This document shows, in pieces, positions 34,559 to 43,452 of a stretch of DNA of 56,961 nt; within the stretch, counting starts at the first letter, position 1, and each line of letters opens with the position of its first letter. The stretch is from the NCBI GenBank assembly GCA_017984135.1, contig JAGNZZ010000014.1, positions 1 to 56,961 of the forward strand. Reading direction: 5' to 3'. Under the pieces are notes generated by a model. That model was not told the origin of the DNA, made no database searches, and saw only the letters and a program-made list of their open reading frames with translations. The DNA is from Chitinophagales bacterium (GTDB taxonomy: Bacteria; Bacteroidota; Bacteroidia; Chitinophagales; JADIYW01). Both the position numbers and the translations under genes were made by a program.

Positions 34559-35242
34559 ATGTATAATCAAGTTAAACAATCAGTTTTAGTTGCAATTGCT
34601 TTTTTTACCATTTCTTTGGTACAAGCACAATCACAATTTGTAACAAATGAAGTGCGCCAGTTTATGAGCAAAGGCGAACAAAATGGCATAGAATTTATAT
34701 TAAATGGCACGAAGCAAGAAGACGCCAAAGATGCAGTAGAAAAATGGGCTAAAAAAATGAAAGCAAAAGTGGTCCGTGATAAAAAAAACCCAGAAATTTT
34801 TATTGACAATGCACAAATGCCTTCAGTAAGTGCAAATGTTGTCGATATGTATGCCATTGTTTCGCCTATTGAAAATGGCTCTAAAGTAACCATATACACC
34901 GATTTAGGTGGCGCATTTGTTTCATCCGCAGCCTATGGAACGCAATATACCGCATTAGAAACTGCCATGAAATTATTTGCAAAAGACCAAGCCATTCATG
35001 TAGTTGAAGCACAACAAAAAGCAGAAGAAAAAGTATTGAAAAACTTAAATGGTGACTTGAAAGATTTGAAAGGTAAAAAAGAAGATTATCTAAAAGATAT
35101 CGAAAAAGCAAAATCAACCATTCAGCAAAGAGAACAAGACATTATTAAAAACGATGCGGAACAACAAGCAAAACAACAACAAATTTCAATCCAACAACAA
35201 ATTTTAGAAACCGTAAAGGCTAAAAGAACAACACTAAACTAA
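34559..35242 (+). CDS. Secreted hypothetical protein with C-terminal coiled coil (paralogue 1)
   Basis: The 227-residue protein has a signal peptide (LVQAQ near residue 24). A globular alpha/beta part follows (about 25-150) with FVTNEVRQFMSKGEQNGIEF and FTDLGGAFVSSAAYG-type segments, then a charged helix with glutamine runs (about 155-225). The function is unknown. The start at 34559 is chosen because earlier codons overlap the preceding gene and lack signal-peptide character. It shares its plan and long identical stretches with the next gene, so the two are tandem duplicates. A terminator follows. Confidence 0.75.
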   Translation: MYNQVKQSVLVAIAFFTISLVQAQSQFVTNEVRQFMSKGEQNGIEFILNGTKQEDAKDAVEKWAKKMKAKVVRDKKNPEIFIDNAQMPSVSANVVDMYAIVSPIENGSKVTIYTDLGGAFVSSAAYGTQYTALETAMKLFAKDQAIHVVEAQQKAEEKVLKNLNGDLKDLKGKKEDYLKDIEKAKSTIQQREQDIIKNDAEQQAKQQQISIQQQILETVKAKRTTLN

Positions 35243-35257
35243 TAATATTTTAAAAAT

Positions 35258-35290
35258 AAGACAGTTTGCTCTTTGTGAACTGTCTTTTTT
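35258..35290 (+). terminator. Intrinsic terminator after paralogue 1
   Basis: AAGACAGTT (35258-35266) pairs with AACTGTCTT (35278-35286) around an 11-base loop, followed by a T-run. It separates the two paralogues, so the second probably has its own promoter or depends on read-through. Confidence 0.8.
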
Positions 35291-35317
35291 ATTTTCATCA
35301 TTATAAAACAATACATC

Positions 35318-36007
35318 ATGAATCAATTTTTTTTAAAATCTATCGCTTCGGCTATCTTGTTTTTTTGTATTCAAACAGTTGCCATTTCACAACAAACCTT
35401 TACCACCAATGAAGTACGCCAGTACATGAGCAAAGGAGAACAAAATGGCATAGAAATTATTTTAAACAGCACGAATGAAAGTGCCACAAAAGATGGATTG
35501 AAAAAATTAGCGAAGAAATATAAAGCAAAAATGGAAAGCAGTAAAAAATCACCGGAAGTTTTTATTGATAATGCTCAAATATCGAGTGTGAGTGCCAATA
35601 CCGTAGATATTTATGCCATTTTAACACCAGTAGCAAATGGCACTAAAGTTACATTCTTTACAGATTTAGGTGGCGCATTTGTTACATCCGCAGCCTACGG
35701 AACGCAATACGCAGGCATGGATGCCGTAATAAAAGATTTTGCCCAAACTCAAGCATTAACGGCTGTGGGAAATGAACTAAAAGTTGAAGAAAAAACATTG
35801 AAAACACTTAGTAAAGAATTAAAAAGCCTACAAAAAGATAAAACTAAGAAATTAAAAGCCATTGATGAAGCAAAAAATTCTATCATTAAGTATGAACAAG
35901 AAGTATTAAAAAATGATACAGATCAAGCCACCAAACAACAACAAATTTCGTTACAACAACAAATTATTGAGACTGTTAAATCCAAGCGTTCATCCTTGAA
36001 AAATTAA
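35318..36007 (+). CDS. Secreted hypothetical protein with C-terminal coiled coil (paralogue 2)
   Basis: The 229-residue protein has a signal peptide (VAISQ near residue 25). The same two-part structure as the preceding protein follows: an alpha/beta region with FTTNEVRQYMSKGEQNGIEI and TDLGGAFVTSAAYGTQYAG, then a lysine/glutamine-rich helix ending QQQISLQQQIIETVKSKRSS. It is a tandem duplicate of paralogue 1. No catalytic residues can be proposed. A strong terminator follows at 36027. Confidence 0.75.
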   Translation: MNQFFLKSIASAILFFCIQTVAISQQTFTTNEVRQYMSKGEQNGIEIILNSTNESATKDGLKKLAKKYKAKMESSKKSPEVFIDNAQISSVSANTVDIYAILTPVANGTKVTFFTDLGGAFVTSAAYGTQYAGMDAVIKDFAQTQALTAVGNELKVEEKTLKTLSKELKSLQKDKTKKLKAIDEAKNSIIKYEQEVLKNDTDQATKQQQISLQQQIIETVKSKRSSLKN

Positions 36008-36026
36008 AATTTAATCTTAATTTTGT

Positions 36027-36057
36027 AATGCTGTTTGTTAACGCAAACAGCATTTTT
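36027..36057 (+). terminator. Intrinsic terminator after paralogue 2
   Basis: AATGCTGTTTG (36027-36037) pairs exactly with 36044-36054 around TTAACG, followed by five T residues. The hairpin shows that the open frame from 36035 is not the real start of the next gene. Confidence 0.85.
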
Positions 36058-36142
36058 AATTCGTAAAAATAAAATTTATATAAAAGTTGTTATATTGGAT
36101 ACAACCAATATAACCGTACAAAACTCATTAGCATTTATTATT

Positions 36143-37345
36143 ATGGACACACGTTTGGTTTTATGGGGAGAAATTGGCACCGACAGAAAAGCACTTATTG
36201 CCATTTATTTAGATGAATCAATAGCAAAAATTCATACGTACGCATTTTTAAAAGAAGATGCCACCAAAGAACTTCAAAGTAAATTACTGACAGAATGGAA
36301 GAATGGAGGAGATTTTGAGTTTCCGGAGCATGCCATTCATTGGGAAATTGATGCCAATTGCGATACTATTTTACCCGAAGAAGTAAAAGTGGAACGCATA
36401 GATGCCGTGTTGCAATCGCAACATAAATGGAGCAAAAAATTAATGAGTGCAAAAATCAACCAATTGTTGCTCGATGAAGTAAAACTACTGGAAGAAAAAG
36501 TAGCGGTAGTGGCTGAATATGACCAATCTCTTTGGGATAAAGCCAAAACACAATGGGAAAAAATCGCATCATATCAAAAGAAAAATGATATTACTTGGGA
36601 ACAAACCATCGCCTTAAAAGATAAAATTAATTCTATTTTTGACGCACTGAAAGCCGTCAAACGCATCAACCACGAAAACGAAGAGCAAGCAAATTCAGTG
36701 TTAGTAAAAAGCTATCATAAAAAAATTGAAGACCTTCAGTCAAAATTAATTTATAACGACCAATGGAATTTTATTACGGATGAATTGAAAAAAATTCAAG
36801 CAGAACTCAAAGATATTAACTTGCGTTGGAGCCATAAACGCAGCATTTACGATGAAATAAATTCCATTTTTGATGATTTGCGAAAGTTCAAAACTACAGA
36901 ACGTACCACGAAAACCAATGAACGCATTAAGCAATTAACTAAAATAGCCAAAGGATTACAAGATTCAATAGATAGAGATAGTGAAAGCTATAATGCACAA
37001 GTGGAAAAAATGCAACATTATACACGTGGCAAGCTTTCAGCGGACGAACTTAAAACGCGTTTTGGTTATATTTTAGATAAAACAAAAGAAAAACAAGAGA
37101 AAGTAAAAGGCATCATGCAAACCATTGCGCAGTTAAAAAATGATTTGGAGAAAGAGAAAAAACAGCAACAAGAACGCGAAGAGAAAAAAATAAAACAAGA
37201 GCAAGAACAAGCTGAAAAAACAAATCAAGCTGCAAGCTCGGAAACCACAGCAGCAGCCTTAGACAAATCAGAAACCACGATTAATGGTTTAACACCAAGC
37301 GAAGAACAAGCAGGAGAAGATACAACAGTATATAATGAGGAATAA
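36143..37345 (+). CDS. Helical coiled-coil hypothetical protein (DUF349-like)
   Basis: The 400-residue cytoplasmic protein begins with a small beta-rich part (about 1-80, MDTRLVLWGEIGTDRKALIAIYL). A long region of charged helices follows (about 90-350), with repeated tryptophans at regular spacing as in DUF349 proteins. It ends in a Gln/Glu/Lys-rich low-complexity tail. No signal, membrane segment or enzymatic motif is seen, and the function is unknown. The ATG at 36143 is preferred over an upstream TTG, which lies in a terminator. It converges on murF-alr after 36 bases. Confidence 0.72.
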   Translation: MDTRLVLWGEIGTDRKALIAIYLDESIAKIHTYAFLKEDATKELQSKLLTEWKNGGDFEFPEHAIHWEIDANCDTILPEEVKVERIDAVLQSQHKWSKKLMSAKINQLLLDEVKLLEEKVAVVAEYDQSLWDKAKTQWEKIASYQKKNDITWEQTIALKDKINSIFDALKAVKRINHENEEQANSVLVKSYHKKIEDLQSKLIYNDQWNFITDELKKIQAELKDINLRWSHKRSIYDEINSIFDDLRKFKTTERTTKTNERIKQLTKIAKGLQDSIDRDSESYNAQVEKMQHYTRGKLSADELKTRFGYILDKTKEKQEKVKGIMQTIAQLKNDLEKEKKQQQEREEKKIKQEQEQAEKTNQAASSETTAAALDKSETTINGLTPSEEQAGEDTTVYNEE

Positions 37346-37381
37346 AGAAAATCAGAGTAATTAGAAATTATAACTACTTCA

Positions 37382-39844
37382 TCAATCTAAGTAATACAAA
37401 CGCTTTACACGTGCTGATATTTTGGTGAGCAATTCATACGAAATAGTTCCTATTTTCTGAGCTTGTTTAATAATGGAAATTTCTTTGCCATACACTTCGC
37501 AGCTATCGCCTTCTTGTACATTGTCGATATGTGAAATATCAGCCATACACATATCCATACAAATATTTCCAATAATTTTGGCACGTTGCCCACTAATAAA
37601 TACTTCGCCAATGCCATTGCCAAATCGCCTGTCATATCCATCGGCATAACCAATGGCCAATACTGCAATTTTTATGTCACTGTTGGTTATTCCTCGTCGC
37701 GAATAGCCAACCGTATCGCCGGCTTTCACTTGTTTTATTTGGGCAATACGTGTTTTTAAAGTGCCAATTGGTTCTAATTTATCCTGTATCATTCCAGAAC
37801 CATCTACACCATATAACCCAATTCCTAAACGTACAAAATCAAAATGAGCTTGCGGAAACCGCACAATTCCCGATGAATTTACAATATGTCGTTGTATCGG
37901 ATAATCAAATACGGCCATTAATTGCGTTGAACCTACTTCAAAGGTTTGAATTTGTTGTAAGGTAAAAGCATCTAACTGCGCATCTTCACTTGCCGCTAAA
38001 TGTGAGAAAATTGTCTTCACCGTAATGTTTGGATGTTGCTGTAAAACGGTAATTAATTCATTTATTTCCGCTATTGCAAAACCCAATCGATTCATGCCAG
38101 TTTCCAATTTGATATGAATGGCGATGTTATTCCCATCTATTTTATTTATTAAATGTTGCAAAATAGATAGCGCATAAATTTCAGGCTCCAATGAAAATTC
38201 CAACATCCTATCAAAATCTACTACATCCGGATTCATCACCATAATTGGTAGCTTAATGTTGTTTTTTCGCAGCTCAACACCTTCATCGGCATAGGCAACA
38301 GCCAAGTATGCAACACCTTGTTTTTCCAATAAACTTGCCACTTCCACACTTCCACTTCCATAAGAAAATGCTTTCACCATGGCAATAATTCCAACGTTTT
38401 TTGGCAATATTTGTTTATAAATATTTAAGTTGTTGGTCAATGCATTCAAGTTTACTTCTAAAACGGTAGCATGCGTTTGTCCAACCAATTGTGCGGTAAT
38501 TTTTTCAAAAGTAAATGCGCGTGCTCCTTTTAGTAAAATAATTTCATTTTCAAAATGTAATACATGAAATTGTTGTATCAGTTTTTCGGTATTTTCAAAC
38601 ACATACCATTCTTTCACGGTGTAAGCCAATGATTCGATATGATGCATAAATGCTTTCCCAACACCAATGAGCTTGTCAAATTTTTGTTGCTGTAAAATAC
38701 TTTTTAATTTTTGAATAAAATCTTTTTCGCTCAATCCTGAATCTTCAAAATCAGAAATGATGATTGTTTTCTTTTTATGAGATGATTGTTGCTGTAAAAA
38801 ATCTAAAGCAATTTGTAATGAATGAAAATCTGCACTATAAGAATCATCTATAAGTGTACAATTATGAATGCCATATTTTAACTCTAAACGCATAGGCAAA
38901 TTGCGCAAAGCTTGTATTTTTTGTTGAATGGTCTCGATGGAATAACCCAAATAAATTAAGGTAGTCACGCAAGTCAAACAATTTTCTATAGATGCTTCAT
39001 CTAAAAATGGAATAGCAATACTTCCATGTATGTTTGAATTATTCGAAGCAGAAATTTGGAAAAATGTATGATTATTTTTTTGCTCTAATTCAATGCATTG
39101 AATCGTTGCAGTAGATGTGCTTCCAAAACTAAAACAAAGTTGGCTTGAACTATTTTCGCTGAATGAGTCAATATATTTTTCTCCATAAATTAAAGCAATG
39201 CTTCCTGAAAATAACTTTAATTTTTCTTCGGTTTTTTCTGCAGTGCTTGAGAATCCAGCATCATGTGCCGTACCAATGTTTGTGAGTATTCCAATTGTTG
39301 GTTGAATGATTTTCTGCAAAACAGCCATTTCATCAGTGGTAGAAATTCCTGCTTCAAAAATGGCAAGTTCATGTTCTTTTCCCATATTTAAAACCGATAG
39401 TGGAACGCCAATTTGAGAATTGTAGCTTTTAGGACTTTTTACAATATTTTTTTCTTTCGATAATAATTGGAAAAGCCATTCTTTTACAATTGTTTTTCCA
39501 TTGCTGCCGGTAATGCCAATAACTGGAATTTGAAATTGTGAACGATGATAAACGGCTAAAGTTTGCAAGGCAATAGTTGTGTTTTCAACCAGAATGAAAT
39601 TTGCCGCTGAAAAATTTTTACAATCCATTTGTTCAGAAACAACAAAATTTCGAATTCCTTTTTTATAAGCTCGTTCAATAAAGATATGACCATTGTTTCT
39701 GGCTATCAAACAAAAAAATAAATTATTTTCAACTTGAGAAACATGACGAGTATCAATAGCAACAAGCATAATTCGTGCATCATTATTTTCTTGTAGAAAA
39801 TTTCCGTTTATTATTTTTTGGATTTCTTGTATAGAATAATTCAT
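37382..39844 (-). CDS. Bifunctional UDP-MurNAc-tripeptide:D-Ala-D-Ala ligase / alanine racemase
   Basis: The 820-residue fusion has an N-terminal MurF half (ATP-binding GSNGKT at residues 113-118) and, from about residue 455, a PLP-dependent alanine racemase half. The racemase half carries the PLP lysine in IIAMVKAFSYGSG and the C-terminal catalytic region GYADGYDRRFGNG with IGNICMDM. It makes D-alanine and attaches D-Ala-D-Ala to the peptidoglycan precursor. The fusion is characteristic of Bacteroidota. All key residues of the racemase appear present. The Rieske gene lies 21 bases upstream on the same strand. Confidence 0.94.
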   Translation of the reverse strand: MNYSIQEIQKIINGNFLQENNDARIMLVAIDTRHVSQVENNLFFCLIARNNGHIFIERAYKKGIRNFVVSEQMDCKNFSAANFILVENTTIALQTLAVYHRSQFQIPVIGITGSNGKTIVKEWLFQLLSKEKNIVKSPKSYNSQIGVPLSVLNMGKEHELAIFEAGISTTDEMAVLQKIIQPTIGILTNIGTAHDAGFSSTAEKTEEKLKLFSGSIALIYGEKYIDSFSENSSSQLCFSFGSTSTATIQCIELEQKNNHTFFQISASNNSNIHGSIAIPFLDEASIENCLTCVTTLIYLGYSIETIQQKIQALRNLPMRLELKYGIHNCTLIDDSYSADFHSLQIALDFLQQQSSHKKKTIIISDFEDSGLSEKDFIQKLKSILQQQKFDKLIGVGKAFMHHIESLAYTVKEWYVFENTEKLIQQFHVLHFENEIILLKGARAFTFEKITAQLVGQTHATVLEVNLNALTNNLNIYKQILPKNVGIIAMVKAFSYGSGSVEVASLLEKQGVAYLAVAYADEGVELRKNNIKLPIMVMNPDVVDFDRMLEFSLEPEIYALSILQHLINKIDGNNIAIHIKLETGMNRLGFAIAEINELITVLQQHPNITVKTIFSHLAASEDAQLDAFTLQQIQTFEVGSTQLMAVFDYPIQRHIVNSSGIVRFPQAHFDFVRLGIGLYGVDGSGMIQDKLEPIGTLKTRIAQIKQVKAGDTVGYSRRGITNSDIKIAVLAIGYADGYDRRFGNGIGEVFISGQRAKIIGNICMDMCMADISHIDNVQEGDSCEVYGKEISIIKQAQKIGTISYELLTKISARVKRLYYLD

Positions 39845-39865
39845 TCCAAGTTTGTTATCAAGTAG

Positions 39866-40198
39866 TTAATAGGATTTCCAACCGATCCACAATTTACCAT
39901 CTTCTTCTTTAAATAGATAATTGGATATTTTATAATTATTGCCATCCACACTGCTGCCTGTTTTAATGTCAAATTTATAACCATGAAGCGGGCAAGTAAT
40001 GACACCTTTTCGGTTGCAGTGTCCATGATGCAATTGAGCGCCAGCATGTGGACACGTATTTTGAATGCCAAAATAACTATCCTCCAACTTGGTTACACAA
40101 ATAATTTTATCATTAAATACAAATCTTGCCAATTGGAGTAATTGTAGTTTTTCCAATGAAATTTTTGTTTCCATGCTAAGTTCATGCCATTGTATCAT
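39866..40198 (-). CDS. Rieske [2Fe-2S] ferredoxin-like protein
   Basis: The 110-residue protein is a single Rieske domain with cluster ligands in TCPHAG (Cys49, His51) and TCPLHG (Cys69, His72). It has no signal peptide and no oxygenase domain, so it is probably a small cytoplasmic electron carrier, like the ferredoxin components of oxygenases or NirD-type proteins. The partner is unknown. A TATTTTTG box places the predicted start one base before the ATG. murF-alr follows and is likely cotranscribed. Confidence 0.9.
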   Translation of the reverse strand: MIQWHELSMETKISLEKLQLLQLARFVFNDKIICVTKLEDSYFGIQNTCPHAGAQLHHGHCNRKGVITCPLHGYKFDIKTGSSVDGNNYKISNYLFKEEDGKLWIGWKSY

Positions 40199-40205
40199 CT
40201 AGTCT

Positions 40206-40213
40206 CAAAAATA
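40206..40213 (-). promoter_or_regulatory. -7 box of the Rieske/murF-alr operon
   Basis: The minus strand reads TATTTTTG, with a TTG 23 bases upstream (40239..40237). The predicted transcription start is 40199, one base before the ATG at 40198: an essentially leaderless message. Confidence 0.45.
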
Positions 40214-40299
40214 GAAATTATACAGGAATATTGTTTCAAAAACAGAATTAATATACCATCTTCTAATTTTTATTTAAATTAGATGTAAATAAATCAACT

Positions 40300-40992
40300 A
40301 TGAAAAAATTATTTTTTGTGGCATTCGTAATCGCCACGTTTACAGCTTGTAAAAATAATGCTACCACCACAAATGGCGAGCAAGCAAATACAGCATCAAA
40401 CACCAGTGGAGCAGGTGTGTCAGATATCTTGAGTAGTACGCCATCTTTGCTGTATGAGTCAGAAACAGTGATGCCTCAAGGCATGGGCACAACGAAGGCT
40501 AAGGTATATATAGATGATAATGGAAAAAAATTCAGAATGGAAGCCGTTACATCCATATCATTTGGAGGAAAATCAATGAATACAATTTCAAATTCCTTAA
40601 AACTGGATGAGTATGTTTATACGTGGTCGAATATGGGTAAAAATGGGAATAAAATAAAAGTAAATCCTAGTGAAATAGATCCTAATACGACGGATTTTGC
40701 TTCGCTTACAGAAGATATGAAAAAGAAGTTTAGTTTGAAAGAAGAAGGCAGTGAAACAATCAATGGAAAAAATTGTACGATATACTCATTTTCGGCAGAA
40801 AAAATGCAAGGTAAAATTTGGCAATGGAAAGGAGTACCTATGAAATCAGAAATGAATATAATGGGACAAACCGTAACAACAACGGTTACAAAAGTAGAAG
40901 AAAATCCAACATTTCCTGCTGGTACTTTTGATGTGCCTTCTGGTATAACATTTATAGAAATGGCAACACAAGCTGCTACCGCAGAACAATAA
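40300..40992 (+). CDS. Hypothetical lipoprotein (DUF4412-like)
   Basis: The 230-residue protein has a lipobox (TFTAC, Cys near residue 17), a Thr/Asn-rich linker and a beta-rich domain (about 45-220). That domain has a pattern seen in DUF4412 proteins: a modified-residue-like KVYIDDNGKKFRMEA segment, GKNCTIYSFS and GVPMKSEMNIMG. DUF4412 proteins are lipid-carrier-like folds (LolA-related) of unknown function. The family match is tentative; the lipoprotein signal is clear. A terminator follows. Confidence 0.75.
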   Translation: MKKLFFVAFVIATFTACKNNATTTNGEQANTASNTSGAGVSDILSSTPSLLYESETVMPQGMGTTKAKVYIDDNGKKFRMEAVTSISFGGKSMNTISNSLKLDEYVYTWSNMGKNGNKIKVNPSEIDPNTTDFASLTEDMKKKFSLKEEGSETINGKNCTIYSFSAEKMQGKIWQWKGVPMKSEMNIMGQTVTTTVTKVEENPTFPAGTFDVPSGITFIEMATQAATAEQ

Positions 40993-41021
40993 TAGATTTC
41001 ATGATTTTAGTATTATCAAGG

Positions 41022-41052
41022 TAGATACTTCCATCGAAGTATCTATTTTTTT
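41022..41052 (+). terminator. Intrinsic terminator between convergent genes
   Basis: TAGATACTTC (41022-41031) pairs with GAAGTATCTA (41036-41045) around CATC, followed by seven T residues. It ends the lipoprotein gene and may also act on the convergent beta-helix gene. Confidence 0.88.
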
Positions 41053-41082
41053 GTTTTTAATGTTGTATGCAAAAAGAAATGC

Positions 41083-42330
41083 TTACTGGTTGTTGTTGCC
41101 AATAATTTTATTAATAGTACAATTAAATTTTTCTAAATTAGTTTGATAGGTTTTTAGTACATTTTCTATCACTGGAGATTGATAGGCATTTAAATTAAAG
41201 AACTTAATGTCACCATTGTTTCTAAAACAAGATTGATATTGAGCTTTCAAAGAGCCATCTGTATTGCTCATGGCTTTGTTGTAATTATGGTCATATATAA
41301 TATCGGCTGGTCCTTTTGCCATAGCTAAAACTAATTTTCCTAAATCAGAACTTAAATCAGGAATCAATATATTTTTTCGTTTAAAAATATTGTCATGTAT
41401 AAAAATGGAGGTACAATAAGGTGTGTAAATACTATCTGTAAACGGACGACCAGTAGCATAATAACTCACGGCACAAACGCCAATAGTTTTGTTGTTTTCG
41501 AAAGTGTTGTTAAACACAGCCACACTATCATAAGCCATAATAATAATGCCACTTCCCGAAGGAATATCGGAAACATAACTACCAGGTTTGGCAAAGTTTT
41601 TAAAATTATTATCTTTTGCAATATTGTTATATACTCTACAATTTCTTCCATTTTTCATAGGTATTCCTGGTAAATCATAAATCACAAAACCACCGGCATT
41701 GTTGTAGGATAAATTATTATAGACATCTACATTGATACAGTTTTCAATTTCTATACCACATACATTATGATGCGCTGTTACATTTCGAACAGTAACATTG
41801 TACGATTGACCTACATAAACGCCGGCATCGGCACAGTAGGATACTTCAGCATTTTCTATTAAAACATTGGTGCAATTCACCGGATAATAACCATAATTAC
41901 CATTAGCTGAATCGGCACCTGTTGTCCAGGTAGAATTCATCTTTCGAATGATGACATCTCTACATTCTTTCAGCTTTATATTATCACCTTTTGCATCTTG
42001 AACGGTAAAGTTTTCGAGTGTAATATTTTTGCAGTTGGTGATATTGATGCCTTCAGCACCTTCGGTTTGTGCTAAAAAGGAAAGTATCGTTTTGTTTGTT
42101 CCTTTTCCCTTAATGGTAATGTTGTTTTTACCTTCTAACGAAAGCGATTTTTTAAGTTTGTAATTTCCTTCGGGTAATTCAATGGTGCCACCATCTTCCA
42201 CTACAATAAATCTCTCTTGAAATTCTTTTTGAATTTTTTCATCCTCAATAAATTTAATTTTAGAGTGCTTGTTTTTACATGAAGGTAAGACCAAACATAA
42301 AATCAAACTAAATATAAATGTTGATTTCAT
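41083..42330 (-). CDS. Parallel beta-helix lipoprotein (copy A)
   Basis: The 415-residue protein has a lipobox (VLPSC, Cys18). Right-handed parallel beta-helix rungs follow (about residues 45-260): 'N-I/V-T' turns such as GINITNCKNITLENFTVQDAKGDNIKLKEC and GVYVGQSYNVTVRN. It matches the two-gene family TIGR03805 ('parallel beta-helix repeat'), whose members occur with a partner family (TIGR03806) of unknown function. Here the partner is the adjacent diheme cytochrome gene. It is a paralogue of copy B at 43453. It should be anchored in a membrane facing the periplasm or outside. No pectate-lyase catalytic residues are evident. Confidence 0.85.
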   Translation of the reverse strand: MKSTFIFSLILCLVLPSCKNKHSKIKFIEDEKIQKEFQERFIVVEDGGTIELPEGNYKLKKSLSLEGKNNITIKGKGTNKTILSFLAQTEGAEGINITNCKNITLENFTVQDAKGDNIKLKECRDVIIRKMNSTWTTGADSANGNYGYYPVNCTNVLIENAEVSYCADAGVYVGQSYNVTVRNVTAHHNVCGIEIENCINVDVYNNLSYNNAGGFVIYDLPGIPMKNGRNCRVYNNIAKDNNFKNFAKPGSYVSDIPSGSGIIIMAYDSVAVFNNTFENNKTIGVCAVSYYATGRPFTDSIYTPYCTSIFIHDNIFKRKNILIPDLSSDLGKLVLAMAKGPADIIYDHNYNKAMSNTDGSLKAQYQSCFRNNGDIKFFNLNAYQSPVIENVLKTYQTNLEKFNCTINKIIGNNNQ

Positions 42331-42367
42331 ACCATATTTTTTTACTAGATAAAAATGGACATAAATA

Positions 42368-43438
42368 TTATTTCATTTCAGTAATCCATTGACGAATGAG
42401 AGCAACACCTTCTACATGTTGAACACTTCTGCCTAATTCCGGCATGCGTACCTCTGGATCGTTGTCCGTAATGCGATGTACTAAAATACTTTCATCTGGT
42501 TTGCCGGGCACAATATCGTATAAATCATCGCCACTAGCAGCACCAGCAGCCACTGGACTTTTCATCATTCCCCAACTTTCCGGATTTTGTTCCTTCAACA
42601 ATAAAAATAAACCTGAATTATTGGCACTTCCTTCTCTTCGATGGCAATGCGCACAGTTGATTTCCAAATAGGATTTTGCACGATGTTCAATGGTTCCACT
42701 ATTTGGGTCAAATGCATCAGCAATTCTATTTTCAACATTTTCAGCTTTAGAATATCCTGTTAAATAGCCAACTGAGGCCCATTTTTCTAGTTGATTTATA
42801 GTGCCATCTGCAAATTTATAGTCTTTGTTTAAGTATCGAACTTTTGGGCCAATTGGCATTAAAACATTGTTGAGATTATGACAATTTTTACATTCATTTT
42901 TATTCGGAACTGAATAGTTGATATGCATGGCTGTTCCTTTTGTATTTATAAAATCCACTTGTTTAGAATCGCCCACAATATTCAGTTCAGCATCTGTTTG
43001 TTCATTGTTCCAAACATACGCAATGGCATCCCATTTGTCATTCTTTTTTATTAATAAACGTGTTTCAATAATTCTTCTTCCTTTAGATGAATTGCGTTCA
43101 TCATTTTCATAAAAGAAATTTTTTATTAAAACAGTGCCTACTGGGAAATCTAAAGCTTCCTCTTTTACATATTTTGCTGTTGATCCTTCAGGCATCCATA
43201 CAAAACGAGCTTTGTGTGCGTAGTCTGTAAATAAGGCTGTAATTACATCGTAAGGTAAAACTCTATCGTTTGGAATTAAATCTTTTAACGCACCTTTGAA
43301 AAAATGATAGTCGGAAAGTTTTTCAAAGGGTTTGGCTTTAATATCAACAGTTACTGATTGATTGCTGAACTTACATTGATAAAATAGCAAAAAACTAATA
43401 GCACAAATAAGACGTATTAATTTTGTTTTTATTTTCAT
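42368..43438 (-). CDS. Diheme c-type cytochrome lipoprotein (SO2930-like)
   Basis: The 356-residue protein has a lipobox (LFYQC, Cys22) and two heme c attachment sites: CKNCH at residues 183-187 and CAHCH at 262-266, with methionines near each (LMPIGPK, RMPELGR) as likely axial ligands. It fits the TIGR03806/SO2930 family, which occurs beside beta-helix lipoproteins of the TIGR03805 type. It must transfer electrons, but the substrate is unknown. The N-terminal half (about 40-170) is a separate beta-rich domain. It lies between two beta-helix paralogues in one transcription direction, with 14 and 37 bases between genes. Confidence 0.85.
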   Translation of the reverse strand: MKIKTKLIRLICAISFLLFYQCKFSNQSVTVDIKAKPFEKLSDYHFFKGALKDLIPNDRVLPYDVITALFTDYAHKARFVWMPEGSTAKYVKEEALDFPVGTVLIKNFFYENDERNSSKGRRIIETRLLIKKNDKWDAIAYVWNNEQTDAELNIVGDSKQVDFINTKGTAMHINYSVPNKNECKNCHNLNNVLMPIGPKVRYLNKDYKFADGTINQLEKWASVGYLTGYSKAENVENRIADAFDPNSGTIEHRAKSYLEINCAHCHRREGSANNSGLFLLLKEQNPESWGMMKSPVAAGAASGDDLYDIVPGKPDESILVHRITDNDPEVRMPELGRSVQHVEGVALIRQWITEMK

Positions 43439-43452
43439 ATTTTGGTATTCAT

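Noticed and set aside
36035-36142. Upstream extension of the coiled-coil protein
   Set aside because: The TTG start falls inside a perfect terminator hairpin of the preceding gene; the ATG at 36143 begins the plausible protein.
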